From positions 31,944-95,943 of the forward strand of contig CAFBRK010000226.1 of assembly GCA_903231505.1 (NCBI GenBank): a stretch of DNA of 64,000 nucleotides. Direction: 5' to 3'. The stretch comes from Olavius algarvensis associated proteobacterium Delta 3. GTDB taxonomy: Bacteria > Desulfobacterota > Desulfobacteria > Desulfobacterales > CAFBRK01. The notes under the pieces are model-generated. The model saw nothing but the letters and a program-made list of their open reading frames with translations. It was not told the origin of the DNA and ran no database searches. Positions 9,276-18,644 of the stretch are shown here, in pieces. Within the stretch, counting starts at the first letter, position 1. Every line of letters begins with the position of its first letter. The position numbers were made by a program, and so were the translations under genes.

Positions 9276-9291
9276 GCCACCTCCGGGTGGC
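9276..9291. promoter_or_regulatory. Candidate activator-binding palindrome
   Basis: A 6 bp perfect inverted repeat, GCCACC-TCCG-GGTGGC, lies about 80-100 bases upstream of the sigma-54 site, the usual position for an enhancer site of an NtrC-type activator. A second overlapping dyad (TGGC at 9261-9264 with GCCA at 9276-9279) is present. It could alternatively be a weak transcription-end hairpin of the regulator gene. Confidence 0.4.
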
Positions 9292-9496
9292 ACCACAGGA
9301 TCGGCAGGAAGGCCTCAGCGAATTCCGGCTGTTTCAAAAAGATTGTATTTTCAGAATCTTATGGAGAAACTCGGGAATGCTGGGAATGGGCAATTACGGA
9401 TCGGCAAAGGTGCCGCCTTGAGTTGGCAGCGCCGCTTTCAGGATGCAGTGCTGAAAGGGGGCTGTTTTTGGAGAAATACGACCTTGAATCAGTCCA

Positions 9497-10897
9497 TCAT
9501 CCCGATCGCTCCCGAAATCGTGTCACATTGATACCATAACGTTTAATGATCTTTTGCAGGGATTGCCGCTTCATGCCGCTGATCTGGGCTGCCGACGATA
9601 TGTTTCCTTGGGTTTGCCCCAGGAGCCGTTCCAGATACTCCCGGCTAAAGGATGCAATCGCCCGATCCTTGAGGTCCTGGTAGGGTTGATCCAGCGGCAG
9701 CGCGGTTTGCCTGGGCACGTTTGGATGTCCCTCCGCTCTCAGATGCCGCAAGCTGATTTCCTGCTCCCCGGTGATGGCGTACCATCCCCGGATCAGGTTC
9801 TCCAGTTGCCGGGTATTGCCGGGCCAGTCTCGCCCCAACAGGACATCGAGAACTTCCGGTGTCACCGTTTTCCTGGGTTTGTTCTGCTCGCAGGCCACCA
9901 ACTCCAGAAAATGATCCACCAGCAGTGGAATGTCCTCTCGGATGCCTCTCAGGGGCGGCATCATGAGGGTGACCACATCCAGCCGGTAAAAGAGATCCTT
10001 CCGAAAGAGGTTTTGTTTCATTTTCGCCTTCAGGTTCTGGTTGGTGGCGGCGAGAATTCGAACGTCCACGGTGTGGCTGTCGCTGGCACTCAGGGGATGG
10101 ATCTTCTTGTCCTGAAGGACGCGCAGCAGCTTGGTCTGAACAGCCGGCGAGAGATCGCCGATTTCGTCGAGAAAAATCGAACTGCCATGGGCCTGATGAA
10201 ATAGTCCGCGACGGTCCTCCCTGGCATCTGTGAAGGCGCCTTTGCGATACCCGAACAACTCACTTTCCAGAATAGTTTCCGGCAGGGCCGGGCAGTTGAC
10301 GGTAATGAGTTTACGGTTCCCGCGGCCACTCAGATCATGAATCGCCAGAGCGGCCAGCTCCTTGCCGGTGCCGGTCTCACCCTGGATCAGGACGGTGGCA
10401 TCGGACTGGGCGAGCATACGGATTTTTTCAAACGTGGACCTCATGGGGCGGCTGCGCCCCACCATGTTTGCAAAACTGTCCTGGAGGCACATCTGCTCCA
10501 TGAGACGGGCATTTTCCCGGACCAGCCGGTTCAGTTCGAGGCCCTTGTTTAACAGGTGGAGCAAGCGTTCCTCATCGATCGGTTTCTGAATGAAATCATA
10601 GGCGCCGTTTTTAATGGCTTCCACGGCCTTTTCGATGGTCCCGTAGGCCGTCATCATGATCACCGTGATGGCCGGGTCCCAGGCCTTGACCTCCCGAAGC
10701 AGCGCGAAACCGTCCATCTCCGGCATCTGAATATCGGCCAGAATCAGATCCACCGGATGGGTTTCGAGAATTTTCAGGGCCTCGCGGGCGGTCTCCGCGG
10801 TCAGCGAGCGGCAGTCGAGTTCCATCCCAAGGAACCGCTTCAAGCCGCGAAGCAAATCAGCTTCATCGTCCACAATAAGAATCGTATCAGTGGGCAT
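9497..10897 (-). CDS. NtrC-family sigma-54-dependent response regulator
   Basis: 466 residues. Domains are a receiver (about 1-120, phosphoacceptor Asp in LILADIQMPEMDG), a sigma-54 AAA+ domain with Walker A GETGTGKE, Walker B-type FLDEIGDLS and the sigma-contact loop as GAFTDA rather than the more usual GAFTGA, and a C-terminal Fis-type helix-turn-helix (NISSAAQISGMKRQSLQ). The start at 10897 has an AAGGAG site and overlaps the end of the kinase gene, so the two are translationally coupled. The likely target is the sigma-54 promoter at 9185-9200 (inference from proximity). Confidence 0.93.
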   Translation of the reverse strand: MPTDTILIVDDEADLLRGLKRFLGMELDCRSLTAETAREALKILETHPVDLILADIQMPEMDGFALLREVKAWDPAITVIMMTAYGTIEKAVEAIKNGAYDFIQKPIDEERLLHLLNKGLELNRLVRENARLMEQMCLQDSFANMVGRSRPMRSTFEKIRMLAQSDATVLIQGETGTGKELAALAIHDLSGRGNRKLITVNCPALPETILESELFGYRKGAFTDAREDRRGLFHQAHGSSIFLDEIGDLSPAVQTKLLRVLQDKKIHPLSASDSHTVDVRILAATNQNLKAKMKQNLFRKDLFYRLDVVTLMMPPLRGIREDIPLLVDHFLELVACEQNKPRKTVTPEVLDVLLGRDWPGNTRQLENLIRGWYAITGEQEISLRHLRAEGHPNVPRQTALPLDQPYQDLKDRAIASFSREYLERLLGQTQGNISSAAQISGMKRQSLQKIIKRYGINVTRFRERSG

Positions 10898-12854
10898 CGT
10901 CGTCTCCTTGGGCGGCTTCATCTAAAGGCAGCACCACGGTAAAGGTAGCTCCCGTGCCGGGTGCGCTCAGAACGGTAATCTCGCCACCGTGCCGCTCCAC
11001 AATTCCGTAGCTGACCGCCAACCCGAGTCCGGTTCCCTTACCCGCGCTTTTGGTTGTGAAAAATGGATCGAAAATGCGGTTCAGGTGCTTTTCGGAAATG
11101 CCCACACCGGTATCGCTCACGTTAATGTGAACCTGCCTTAGCGCATCGTCCGTTTGGACCGTCACGCGGATGGCGCCGCCCCCGGGCATGGCCTGAATCG
11201 CGTTGATGATCAGATTCATAAACACCTGTTTCATCTGAGGCTCATCCAGTACGATGGGCGGCAGATCCGAGTCTGCCTCGACGTGAACCGTCACCGCCTC
11301 CTTTCTCATTTGCGGTTCGAGAACCGCCAGCACATCATCCAGACAGGAACGGATGTCGCACTGTGATTTGCGCGGTTCCGAGGCCCGGGCAAAATTCAGG
11401 AGCGCCTGCACCACCGACGTGCACTGCTCGGTATGCTTTTGTATGACACGGATGTCTTCGGCGATTTGGATGTCCAGGGGTTCTGTTTTTGCGATCAGAT
11501 TTGAATACACCCGGATCACGCCCAGGGGATTGTTGATCTCGTGGGCCACCCCGGACGCCAGTTCCCCGATGGAGGCCAGCTTCTCCGTCCGGGCCAGGTG
11601 CCGTTCCATCTTCCGCTGCCGGGTCACATCGTGGAGCCGGGCATCGATGCCGTCCACCATGCCGTCTTCATCGAGACGACGGGCTCCGGATATCATGACA
11701 ATGAGCCGCTGCCCCTGCCGGTCCACCATCGGCATCTCCACCCCTTCCACGTACCCTTTGTTTTGAATCATCGCTGAAAGGGTTCTGGCGTCCCGGGTAT
11801 CCCAGAAAAGCTGATAGCAGGTTTCGATGGAAAGGGCTTCAGCTTTATCCTGAAATCCGAAAAGCGTGAGGCCGGCTTCGTTGATGTCGACAAGACGGTT
11901 TTCCCGGTCACAGATGATAATCGTGTCACGGCTGCTCTCGAATAACGTCCGGTATTTACTCTCGGAAGCACGCAGTTCGTCATGGGTTTGTTTCAGGTCC
12001 ACGGCGACCTTTTCAAAGGCGAACTTGAGCTGCTCGAATTCGTCCGCGGTATCCATGGACCGCAGGATTTCAGGAGCATTATCCGGTTTGTCGTAGATGC
12101 TGCGAAACCGGGACAGAAGCCCGTCCATTTGCAGGATAACTGTTCGATTGAAAAGCAGGAAAAAAAGGCCCAGCAATGCGAACAGACTGATGGCCGCGAT
12201 CAGAAAAATGTTCCAGGCGGTCTCCTTGACATGCAAAAAGGCCACATCCACCGGGATGTATATGGTGTCTGCCGCCACCACCTCTCCGACCCGATAGTAA
12301 AACCCGCCTGCGGTACCGTAGATTTCTTTCATCTGCCGGGGAGCATCTTTCGGGTCGCCGTGACAGCGAAGGCATTCGGCCTCGGCCAGTATGGCCCGGA
12401 AGCGGGCGTAATAGGAACGATCCCCTTTGCGTATCAACCCATGCCATTCTCCCCTGTCCGGATTTTCCCGAAACCACGTGAGTTTTTCCACCTCCAGGGA
12501 ATCGGCCCGGTTCATCGGGTTGGTGGGATTATCGGAGGCCCGCTTGTAACTGAAGTGCGGAAACCGGTTGCGCAGCCGGCTCATGACTTCCCGCCCGACG
12601 AAGGTCGTGGACATGGCATTGGGAATGAAATCATCGGAAGACACCATATCTGCGATGGTCGGTCTGAGCACGTCCTTTACGTAGAGACGTGTGGCGTCCG
12701 CTGTTCCGATAAAAATTTCGGTCTCCCTGTAAATCCGCTCAGTGGCTAGATCTTTCAGGAAGACATAGACGATAATGGCGACGCTGGTGCAGATCACCAG
12801 AGAAATCACCGCCGCGCCGATGCGGAATCTGGTTTTGATGGAAAACTTTTTCAT
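10887..12854 (-). CDS. Heme-c DUF3365/PAS sensor histidine kinase
   Basis: 655 residues. An N-terminal membrane helix (11-33) is followed by a periplasmic Tll0287-like/DUF3365 domain with a c-type heme motif C-L-R-C-H at residues 161-165, a second membrane helix near 213-235, a HAMP-like linker, a PAS domain (about 300-420), a HisKA domain with the phosphorylated His in GVAHEINNP, and a HATPase domain with DTGVGIS and GTGLGLAVSYGIV. Covalent heme in the periplasmic sensor suggests detection of redox state or a small gaseous or sulfur ligand. It is cotranscribed with the sigma-54 activator that follows. Confidence 0.9.
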   Translation of the reverse strand: MKKFSIKTRFRIGAAVISLVICTSVAIIVYVFLKDLATERIYRETEIFIGTADATRLYVKDVLRPTIADMVSSDDFIPNAMSTTFVGREVMSRLRNRFPHFSYKRASDNPTNPMNRADSLEVEKLTWFRENPDRGEWHGLIRKGDRSYYARFRAILAEAECLRCHGDPKDAPRQMKEIYGTAGGFYYRVGEVVAADTIYIPVDVAFLHVKETAWNIFLIAAISLFALLGLFFLLFNRTVILQMDGLLSRFRSIYDKPDNAPEILRSMDTADEFEQLKFAFEKVAVDLKQTHDELRASESKYRTLFESSRDTIIICDRENRLVDINEAGLTLFGFQDKAEALSIETCYQLFWDTRDARTLSAMIQNKGYVEGVEMPMVDRQGQRLIVMISGARRLDEDGMVDGIDARLHDVTRQRKMERHLARTEKLASIGELASGVAHEINNPLGVIRVYSNLIAKTEPLDIQIAEDIRVIQKHTEQCTSVVQALLNFARASEPRKSQCDIRSCLDDVLAVLEPQMRKEAVTVHVEADSDLPPIVLDEPQMKQVFMNLIINAIQAMPGGGAIRVTVQTDDALRQVHINVSDTGVGISEKHLNRIFDPFFTTKSAGKGTGLGLAVSYGIVERHGGEITVLSAPGTGATFTVVLPLDEAAQGDDDAH

Positions 12855-12887
12855 GAGCGTTCATGCTCCGTGTGGGTTTCAAATTGA

Positions 12888-12917
12888 AATATCGCAAGAG
12901 CACCTCTTTTCTGTCAA
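12888..12917 (-). promoter_or_regulatory. Candidate housekeeping promoter of the kinase-regulator pair
   Basis: On the minus strand TTGACA (12912-12917) is followed after 18 bases by GATATT (12888-12893), a fair sigma-70-type pair ending about 30 bases before the kinase start codon. Confidence 0.4.
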
Positions 12918-13093
12918 CGGCGGAAGTTCTTATTTATTTGGGAAATATGATATAGTTATGGGTATATTTCAAAATTTCATCGTCCCTGCGACCATGGCCG
13001 ATGGAAGCGGAACTTCCGATTCGCCGGTTTTTCGGGTATACATCCACATTGCCGCCGACTGGGACGGCACCGCATATCCGCCAGTCACTTTGG

Positions 13094-14557
13094 ATGCCCA
13101 TGCATTTTACATCGATAGCCAATGTCTTCGGAAAACTGCTGATCATTACCGGCAGTTCCATGATTCTGCCGATAATCTGCTCTCTGTACTACGGAGGCGC
13201 CGATCTTCGCGCGATCCTGGTTTCAGGCATCATCACGGTGGCATGCGGTCTCCCCCTGTGGTGGGTGTTTCGCCACCGGTATGAATTGAATATCAAAGAT
13301 GGATTTTTCATTGCTGTCTTTGGCTGGGTGCTGATTTCCGCCATTTCCGCTCTGCCCTTCATGATCCATGGCTCAATTCCATCCTTTACCGACGCGTTCT
13401 TTGAAATGATGTCGGGATACACCACCAGCGGCGCCACCATCCTCACCGATATCGAGGTGGTACCCCACGGGTTGCTGTTCTGGCGGAGCCAAACCCATTT
13501 GCTCGGTGGCATGGGGTTCCTCACCCTGACGGTGATCTTTCTCCCCCACGGGATGGGAGGCCTTCGCATATTCCGGGCAGAATCGAGCCCCGGACAGGTC
13601 ATAACCAAAGAAAAATTTATCCCCCGCAACCGGAACACCATGATTTGGCTCTGGGGAATCTACATGGCCCTGAACGTTCTGGAGACCATTCTGCTGAGTG
13701 CCGGCGGCATGTCCCTTTTCGATTCACTGTGCCACTCCTTCGGAACCGTATCCACCTCCGGCTATTCACCCTGGAACGCCAGTATCGGGCATTATAACAA
13801 TGCCTATTTTGACTGGGTCATCATCCTGTTCATGTTCCTGGGCGGCATGACCTTCATGCTGTTCTATCACATGCTGATGGGCAACTGGAACGTTCTGAGA
13901 ATAAACACCGAATTTCGCTGGTATTTAGGATTTATGCTGTTTTTTTGCGGCATGGTGTCCTGGATATTATGGAGGGAAAACACTTATGGCGGGCTGATGG
14001 AAGCGATCCGTTATGGTACCTTCCAGGTGACGTCCATTTTAACGACCACCGGCTTCACCACCGCCGATTATGAAAAATGGCCCCAGGCCGCCCAGATGTT
14101 TCTCTACGCCGTGTGCTTTATCGGCGCCTGCGCCGGGTCGACAACCAGCGGCATCAAGATCGTCCACTACGTGATTATCTGTAAATTTATGGCCGCGGCG
14201 ATCAAAAAACTGTTCCTTCAGCCCATGTCGGTGATTTCTGTTAGGATGAACCAGCGTCCGGTTGACGACTCCATTATCTACCTGTCGGTCTGCTATTTCA
14301 TCGTGAACATTTTTTTGGTGCTGGGCGGGGGGTGCTTTATGGTGCTGGTGGACGACATGGATTATGTCACCGGTATGAGCTCGGTGATTGCAACCCTGAT
14401 GAATATCGGCCCGGGGTTCGGCGCCATCGGGCCCGCGGAGAATTATGCCCACATCTCAGATGTGGGAAAATGGTTTTTGTCCTGGAACATGCTGGTCGGC
14501 AGACTGGAGATGTTTTCCGCCCTGGTGGTGTTTTATCCGTCGTTCTGGAAACGATAA
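13094..14557 (+). CDS. trkH: TrkH-type potassium uptake membrane subunit
   Basis: About 487 residues, a polytopic potassium-transporter subunit of the TrkH/KtrB superfamily. Four pore-loop regions each contain the selectivity glycine: SGYTTSGAT, GTVSTSGYS, LTTTGFTTADY and MNIGPGFGAIG. The C-terminus keeps the TrkH-typical SWNMLVGRLEMFS. The start at 13094 (or the Met two codons later) is preferred because upstream residues in the longer frame from 13001 do not look like a membrane protein. No clear ribosome binding site helps decide. It is convergent with trkA, the regulatory partner. Confidence 0.92.
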   Translation: MPMHFTSIANVFGKLLIITGSSMILPIICSLYYGGADLRAILVSGIITVACGLPLWWVFRHRYELNIKDGFFIAVFGWVLISAISALPFMIHGSIPSFTDAFFEMMSGYTTSGATILTDIEVVPHGLLFWRSQTHLLGGMGFLTLTVIFLPHGMGGLRIFRAESSPGQVITKEKFIPRNRNTMIWLWGIYMALNVLETILLSAGGMSLFDSLCHSFGTVSTSGYSPWNASIGHYNNAYFDWVIILFMFLGGMTFMLFYHMLMGNWNVLRINTEFRWYLGFMLFFCGMVSWILWRENTYGGLMEAIRYGTFQVTSILTTTGFTTADYEKWPQAAQMFLYAVCFIGACAGSTTSGIKIVHYVIICKFMAAAIKKLFLQPMSVISVRMNQRPVDDSIIYLSVCYFIVNIFLVLGGGCFMVLVDDMDYVTGMSSVIATLMNIGPGFGAIGPAENYAHISDVGKWFLSWNMLVGRLEMFSALVVFYPSFWKR

Positions 14558-14747
14558 GAAGACTATAAATTTACCGCAGAGACGCCAGATTTCTCATAAG
14601 GCGGCGACCCGGCAAGCAGGGCTCCCATCCGAATATCGGTTTGGCAACGGGATCGCAACGTTCATCCCCGAATGCAATCCTCCAAACAGGATGTGATTCC
14701 GATATTTTCTGATGTTGGAGAGGGTAAATATCGTGCTCTGCAGACGG

Positions 14748-16175
14748 TCAGCCCAGGAACAGCTGCTGCACATCCCTGAGTTGCAGCGGTTTACAAAAGA
14801 CAATGGCGCGCTCGTTCTCGTGGATTTGAGTGTCCCCCACCGCAGTTTGCCACTTTCCCTCACGGAAAACACCCCCCACCAGAATGTTGCCGTAAAACGA
14901 CGGCCCCAGCTTGGATAGTGGCTTTCGGGTAATGGGTGAGTCGGTTGCGGCCACCAATTCAACAACCTCCGCATCGAATCCATGAAGGTGGGCAACAGAA
15001 AGAAGTTCCTCTCTTCGGATGAATTTGAGAATTTCGGTACCTGCCAGAATTTTCGTGTTCAGGGCGATATCCGAACCGCTGGTGGCGGCAAGGACCAGGT
15101 ACGCCTCTTTGTTGCAAAGGGAGATCGTCTTGCGTTCGTGGTCTGTCGACGTGCCATTTTCGGTGGACATCAGGTGCTTCGCCAACAGGCTGCTCATAAT
15201 ATTGGTCTCATTTTCGCCTGTTGCGGTAATAAAGGTATCCATTTCCGACAATCCAGCCTGCTCCAGAACCTCCGCGTCCGATCCGTCCCCATGGAGCACT
15301 TCAGCGTGTTTTAACTGGAAAGACAGCTCTTCGGCCCGATCTTTATCCTTTTCGATGATTCTCACCTGAACGTCTTTTCCCAGCAACTCGGCCACGCGGC
15401 TCCCCACCAGGCCCCCGCCGAGGATCATCACCCGGTGGCGACGCTGCTGCTTGATGCCGATCAGGGTCATGAGCCGGGGTAAATCCTCCTTGCTGGCCAT
15501 GACGAAGACCTGATCCTGGGGTAAGATCTCCTGATCCCCGCCGGGGAGAATCGTGGTGATGCCCCGGGCCAACGCCACCACCCGAAACGGAAAATCATGG
15601 TGGGTCCGGGAAATATCCTTGAGATTCTGGTGAGCCAAAGGGGAGGCAGCATGAATACGGGTCGCAATAACCTGCATTTGCCCGTCGGCGATATCGATGA
15701 TTTCGTTTCCGGCGGTGCGCTGGATCAATCTCACGATCTCCTGGGCGGCCAGTTCCTCAGGATGTATGATCAGATCGATGTTCAGATCCGCCATATCCAG
15801 CACGGAATCCTTCGAACCGAACTCCAGGGAGCGGACCCGGGCAACCTTCAGAGGGATGCCGAAACGATCTGCGATCAAGCACGACAGCATATTAATGGCG
15901 TCATGATCCGTAACGGCGATCAGGATGTCTGCCGATCCGGCATTGGCTTCTTTCCAGCATTCGATACTCATGGCGGATCCGTGGATCAGGCGGGCATCCA
16001 TACGCTGGTCCGCATAACGGATCAGGCTGTTGTTCGGCTCAATGGCGGTCACCGGATAGCCGTCATGGGCCAGACGTTTTGCCAGGTAGTAGCCGACGCC
16101 GCCAAGACCGAGGATCAATACGTTTTGCAGGGAATTGGATTTGTTCAGGATCATGGGTAATTTGATGAGACTCAC
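14748..16175 (-). CDS. trkA: TrkA-type potassium channel regulatory subunit
   Basis: 475 residues with two RCK modules, each an NAD-binding Rossmann domain (VLILGLGGVGYYLA at the start and VMILGGGLVGSRVAELL in the middle) followed by a TrkA-C domain. It is cytoplasmic and gates the TrkH membrane subunit in response to nucleotides. The frame opens with GTG at 16175; an in-frame ATG at 16154 is the alternative, and neither has an obvious ribosome binding site. It converges on trkH with about 190 bases between them. Confidence 0.92.
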   Translation of the reverse strand: MSLIKLPMILNKSNSLQNVLILGLGGVGYYLAKRLAHDGYPVTAIEPNNSLIRYADQRMDARLIHGSAMSIECWKEANAGSADILIAVTDHDAINMLSCLIADRFGIPLKVARVRSLEFGSKDSVLDMADLNIDLIIHPEELAAQEIVRLIQRTAGNEIIDIADGQMQVIATRIHAASPLAHQNLKDISRTHHDFPFRVVALARGITTILPGGDQEILPQDQVFVMASKEDLPRLMTLIGIKQQRRHRVMILGGGLVGSRVAELLGKDVQVRIIEKDKDRAEELSFQLKHAEVLHGDGSDAEVLEQAGLSEMDTFITATGENETNIMSSLLAKHLMSTENGTSTDHERKTISLCNKEAYLVLAATSGSDIALNTKILAGTEILKFIRREELLSVAHLHGFDAEVVELVAATDSPITRKPLSKLGPSFYGNILVGGVFREGKWQTAVGDTQIHENERAIVFCKPLQLRDVQQLFLG

Positions 16176-16383
16176 CCGACCATGTCATAAAAAAGATGTC
16201 ACGCGATGATCGGGTTCAGATGAATCTTTCCCGACGGAATGAACAGCCAACGTCGAATGGCACGTGTGTCGTGATTCCGGCACGCCTTTCCACAGGTGGC
16301 TCCGGTTTGCCAAACACACCATAGTACATCTGCAACGCCGAGGCAATCATTCCAACGCCCGCGCCATGTTTCAACCGGGCATG

Positions 16384-18492
16384 TTATTGCCGATCGTTAG
16401 TTTCCCACGTGGACCCCTCGATGGACACGCCATCGGGCAGAACCCCCTGAACTCTTGAAAGTTCGGCCAGGGCGATATTGTAATTTATGACAGCGCGAAC
16501 GAAATTGCGGCTGTTGGCAGCAAGCAGATCCTGGGCCCGGAGCAGTTCTTCATTGGTTGTCTGGCCGATTTCGAATCGAGCAAATTCTCCTTCCACCACT
16601 CGTGCAGCGGAATCTTTTGCCACCTTCGTGGAGTCGATCTCCCCTTTGGCAAACATAATGGCAAGCAGTACTTCTTTGACGTCTTGCTTGACCTTATTTT
16701 GCACCCGCTTTATTTGAGCGGAAGCCTGGTGGCGCTCGAGGGATTTTTTCCGATATCGTGCCTGGGCCGAACGGTTGCCGAGGGGATACGCAAAATTCAA
16801 TCCGGCAGCCCAGGCATCATTATCATTGATACCGGTGTCATCGACAGCGCTCGAAAAATCGCGGCCGTATCCACTCACGGCGTATCGTCCGAACACATCC
16901 AGTATCGGAAGACGCAAGTGGCGTGAGAGGGTTTCCTCCACCTTACGGATTTCCAATCGTTGTCTGGCCCGCTCGATTTCCGGCCGATGTTTCAACGCTA
17001 TGTCAATGGCTTCTTGTTCATCCACGTCCTTGACCATGGTCTGAGGCGTATCAATGGGAACAATGTCCACCGTTGAATCGATGGTCAGGTTCGACCAATT
17101 GAGCAGCAGCTTCAGCTGGTCCAGTGTGACGCGAAACCGTTCCTTGGTTTTTACAAGGTTGCCGCGTCGCCGATGGGCGTTGCTGCGGGCACGCTCAACA
17201 TCAAGCTGCTGAGAAATGCCCTCTGCCACCCGCACCGACTCCCGGCGGTAGACCTCTTCGGCCATGTCGAAATTCTGCTCATCGATCTTCACAAGCTCTA
17301 TCAGCAGAAAGAGCTGCCAATAGGCTCTGGAGATGCGGGTCACCGTTTCCAATACCTTTTCGCGAAACGCTTCATCCGATATGCTGACCTGGTAATTCGC
17401 GATAGTGATGGCGGCCCGCTGCTCCCTGCCGCCGACATTCTTGAGCAGGGGTTGTCTGATTTCCAGGGTTGGGGCAAATGTGTACCGGTAAACCCGATCA
17501 AAATCCGCATTGTTTAAATTCCCGTAGCGCATCTCCAGGGCCGTGGAGATGCTGCCGCCGGTTCCGAGGGGCTTTCGGATTCCGGTTTGAACGAGGCCGT
17601 CATCTTCGGTGACAATGGTGGTTACACTCGATTGCAGGTTCGGATCGCGCCGGAATGCGCTGTCGGCAAAGACTTCCGCGTCGAAAACCGACTCGGTGCC
17701 AGCCAGTTCCTCTCGTGTCTGCCGGGGAGTGAAGGATACGACCCGTATATCCTGGTTGCCTTCCATTCCGTATTGAATGGCATCGATCAGGGATAATGGA
17801 ACCGTGTCCGCCGGCAGGGCAGGTTCAGGACCTGGAGAGGCTTCGGGCAGCGGCGCAGGTTGCGGACCGGGAGAGGATTCCAGCACGGATGACGGCATTG
17901 ACCGGGTACCGGATAAAACCGGTTCGCTAGGTTGCGCCCCGGGATCGATTCGGGTGACATCCAAATCGTCAGAAAGGCGCCGTGCCGCCGCAGGGCTGCT
18001 GTAGATGTGAATTTCAACCCGTCGATTCTTCTGACGGCCTTCAAATGTATCGTTGGTGGCAACCGGATTGGATGCACCATAGCCCTCTGCAACAATTCTA
18101 TCCCTTTGGATGGCCATGGCAGGGTTTGTCACAAGCAGTTGTTTTAAGGCCTCAGCCCGTGTTCGGGAGATTTCGAGATTTCCTTCCGGCGACCCGCTGT
18201 TGTCTGTAAATCCCTTTAAAACAATGCCGTAGTTTTTTCGACGCTCCGTCTTGAGGGCGTCGGCCAGCTGAATCAGATCGGGAAGATACATATCTGCGGC
18301 AGCGACCCGGTACGCCGGATAAATCAAGGTCATCACGCGCCCGAGATAGATATCCCCCTGCACGTCGCTGTGAGCCATCTCCTGGGTTTTCAAAACACCC
18401 GGGGGCGACGGATCAGACTGTCCGCCTGCCACAGGAACAAGTACGAACACCAAGAAAACGGCCACAATGCTTTGTGTGGTGGGACGCTTCAT
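16384..18492 (-). CDS. OmpA-TolC fusion outer-membrane protein
   Basis: 702 residues. A signal peptide (about 1-25) is followed by an OmpA-like peptidoglycan-binding domain (about 50-175) with the typical LKGFTDNSGSPEGNLEISRTRA and VAEGYGASNPVATNDTFEGR-type motifs, a Pro/Ser/Glu linker (about 180-235), and then a TolC/outer-membrane efflux domain to the end with paired long helices (SRAYWQLFLLIELVKI; ELLRAQDLL). It is the last gene of the eight-gene unit, 150 bases after the SecA-like gene. The order OmpA then TolC in one chain would anchor the exit duct to peptidoglycan. Fold calls are confident; the export role comes from context. Confidence 0.88.
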   Translation of the reverse strand: MKRPTTQSIVAVFLVFVLVPVAGGQSDPSPPGVLKTQEMAHSDVQGDIYLGRVMTLIYPAYRVAAADMYLPDLIQLADALKTERRKNYGIVLKGFTDNSGSPEGNLEISRTRAEALKQLLVTNPAMAIQRDRIVAEGYGASNPVATNDTFEGRQKNRRVEIHIYSSPAAARRLSDDLDVTRIDPGAQPSEPVLSGTRSMPSSVLESSPGPQPAPLPEASPGPEPALPADTVPLSLIDAIQYGMEGNQDIRVVSFTPRQTREELAGTESVFDAEVFADSAFRRDPNLQSSVTTIVTEDDGLVQTGIRKPLGTGGSISTALEMRYGNLNNADFDRVYRYTFAPTLEIRQPLLKNVGGREQRAAITIANYQVSISDEAFREKVLETVTRISRAYWQLFLLIELVKIDEQNFDMAEEVYRRESVRVAEGISQQLDVERARSNAHRRRGNLVKTKERFRVTLDQLKLLLNWSNLTIDSTVDIVPIDTPQTMVKDVDEQEAIDIALKHRPEIERARQRLEIRKVEETLSRHLRLPILDVFGRYAVSGYGRDFSSAVDDTGINDNDAWAAGLNFAYPLGNRSAQARYRKKSLERHQASAQIKRVQNKVKQDVKEVLLAIMFAKGEIDSTKVAKDSAARVVEGEFARFEIGQTTNEELLRAQDLLAANSRNFVRAVINYNIALAELSRVQGVLPDGVSIEGSTWETNDRQ

Positions 18493-18644
18493 AATCACCT
18501 ATGGGTCGGCGTTCGGCGATTACGCCGGTCATTAAATTAGAGGAAAATGTGGGGCGACAACCGTCCCTATTCCCGAATTTTGATTTGTGGTTGTCGGTCC
18601 TTTATTTTTAACTAGTTAGTGAAACAATTGCATGCAGGGTCAGG

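Noticed and set aside
9435..9457. CTTTCAG...CTGAAAG dyad after the NtrC-type gene considered as a terminator
   Set aside because: A 7 bp stem with no T-tract on the minus strand; too weak to call.
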